This document shows, piece by piece, positions 5,647-6,026 of a DNA stretch of 6,026 nucleotides. The position numbers and the translations under genes are program-made. The notes under the pieces are model-generated. The model was not told the DNA's origin. It saw only the letters and a list, made by a program, of their open reading frames with translations, and did no database searches. How positions within the stretch are numbered: position 1 is the first letter of the stretch; each line of letters starts with the position of its first letter. The DNA is from Cyanobacteria bacterium OH_CFB_184 (lineage in GTDB: Bacteria; Cyanobacteriota; Vampirovibrionia; Gastranaerophilales; Gastranaerophilaceae): the NCBI GenBank assembly GCA_023414155.1, contig JAEZOG010000007.1, positions 1 to 6,026 on the forward strand, in the 5' to 3' direction.

Positions 5647-6026
5647 AATAAAGAAGAAACCGTCGAATAAACATATGCAATAGCTATAAATACTAGAGCA
5701 GAAGTCATTACTATTCTAAAAATCAAACCACCAATACCATTTTCAGTATTAGCATTAGATTGTTTTACAGATTTTTTAGAAGGGGTATTTTTACTAGAAG
5801 ATGATGACTTTTTACGAGCTTTTTGCAGTTCTGAAGAGTATTTAACCTTAAGTGTATTATTTGTAGAACCTTTGCCTGTCATTAAAAGCTCTTCACTAAA
5901 AACTGATTTATCTAGTTTTTTACTGTATCCATATTTTACATTATGATAAAAAATCGCTATTTCGTAGGCTCTTTCAAGACATTCAAGAGCGATTTTTCCA
6001 TCTTTTACCGCAACAGAAGAGTGAGC
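5640..6026 (-). CDS. Protein with C-terminal membrane anchor, family unknown (5' partial)
   Basis: The minus-strand frame is open from its stop at 5640-5642 to the right edge, giving 128 visible residues; the start lies outside the window. The internal ATG at 5882 begins an 80-residue stretch that could be read as a small gene. However, the 48 codons before it are in frame without a stop and encode a protein-like sequence (SVAVKDGKIALECLERAYE), while the other two minus frames there are interrupted, and the sequence before 5882 has only a weak GAAGAG. Visible order: a helical, mixed-charge segment (~1-48), a Lys/Ser-rich low-complexity linker (~65-95, with SSSSSKN), then one hydrophobic helix (~98-120, GGLIFRIVMTSALVFIAIAYVY) ending eight residues before the C-terminus. 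This predicts a tail-anchored membrane protein with its bulk in the cytoplasm. I do not recognise the family. Confidence 0.7.
   Translation of the reverse strand, partial: AHSSVAVKDGKIALECLERAYEIAIFYHNVKYGYSKKLDKSVFSEELLMTGKGSTNNTLKVKYSSELQKARKKSSSSSKNTPSKKSVKQSNANTENGIGGLIFRIVMTSALVFIAIAYVYSTVSSLLK

Noticed and set aside
5882..5895. ATG at 5882 as the start of a separate 80-residue gene
   Set aside because: The same frame is open to the window edge with protein-like sequence, and only a weak GAAGAG precedes the ATG.

Overview
This is an AT-rich, single-contig bacterial window with seven protein-coding genes. Two of them run off the window edges. No tRNA, rRNA, CRISPR array or insertion sequence is visible. 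Low GC, short intergenic gaps and an Asn-rich N-terminal prefix ending near 'VSFYGAN' on an otherwise enzymatic protein suggest an uncultured gut-type lineage such as Gastranaerophilales (Melainabacteria). That assignment is inferred from remembered protein style, not from a marker gene, and is only moderately supported.

Layout. (1) Bases 2-895, + strand: the 3' part of an SGNH/GDSL-hydrolase-like protein whose N-terminal membrane anchor begins upstream of the window. (2) Bases 1010-3124, + strand: a 704-residue fusion of a fold-type I PLP aminotransferase (DapL/AlaC-like) with a C-terminal GNAT acetyltransferase domain. It ends at a strong hairpin that also serves the convergent gene. (3) Bases 3203-4632, - strand: an arsenic module of arsR followed by acr3. 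arsR appears to have a leaderless extended -10 promoter. acr3 has its own promoter, with an inverted repeat over the -35 element. (4) Bases 4723-5082, + strand, divergent from arsR: a DUF488/YeaO-family protein. (5) Bases 5175-5615, + strand: a divergent GIY-YIG-like domain protein. (6) Bases 5640-6026, - strand: the C-terminal part of a protein with a Lys/Ser-rich linker and a C-terminal membrane helix, open through the right edge and separated from gene 5 by a second shared terminator.

How the parts work together. Only arsR-acr3 forms a clear pathway unit: a trivalent arsenic sensor controlling an arsenite efflux carrier. No arsenate reductase (arsC) or arsenite methylase (arsM) lies in the window, so this stretch handles As(III) only. 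The other genes have no evident metabolic link to each other. The most unusual items are the aminotransferase-GNAT fusion with an apparent change at a PLP-contact tyrosine, the GIY-YIG protein lacking two hallmark residues, and the two differing promoter arrangements in the ars module.
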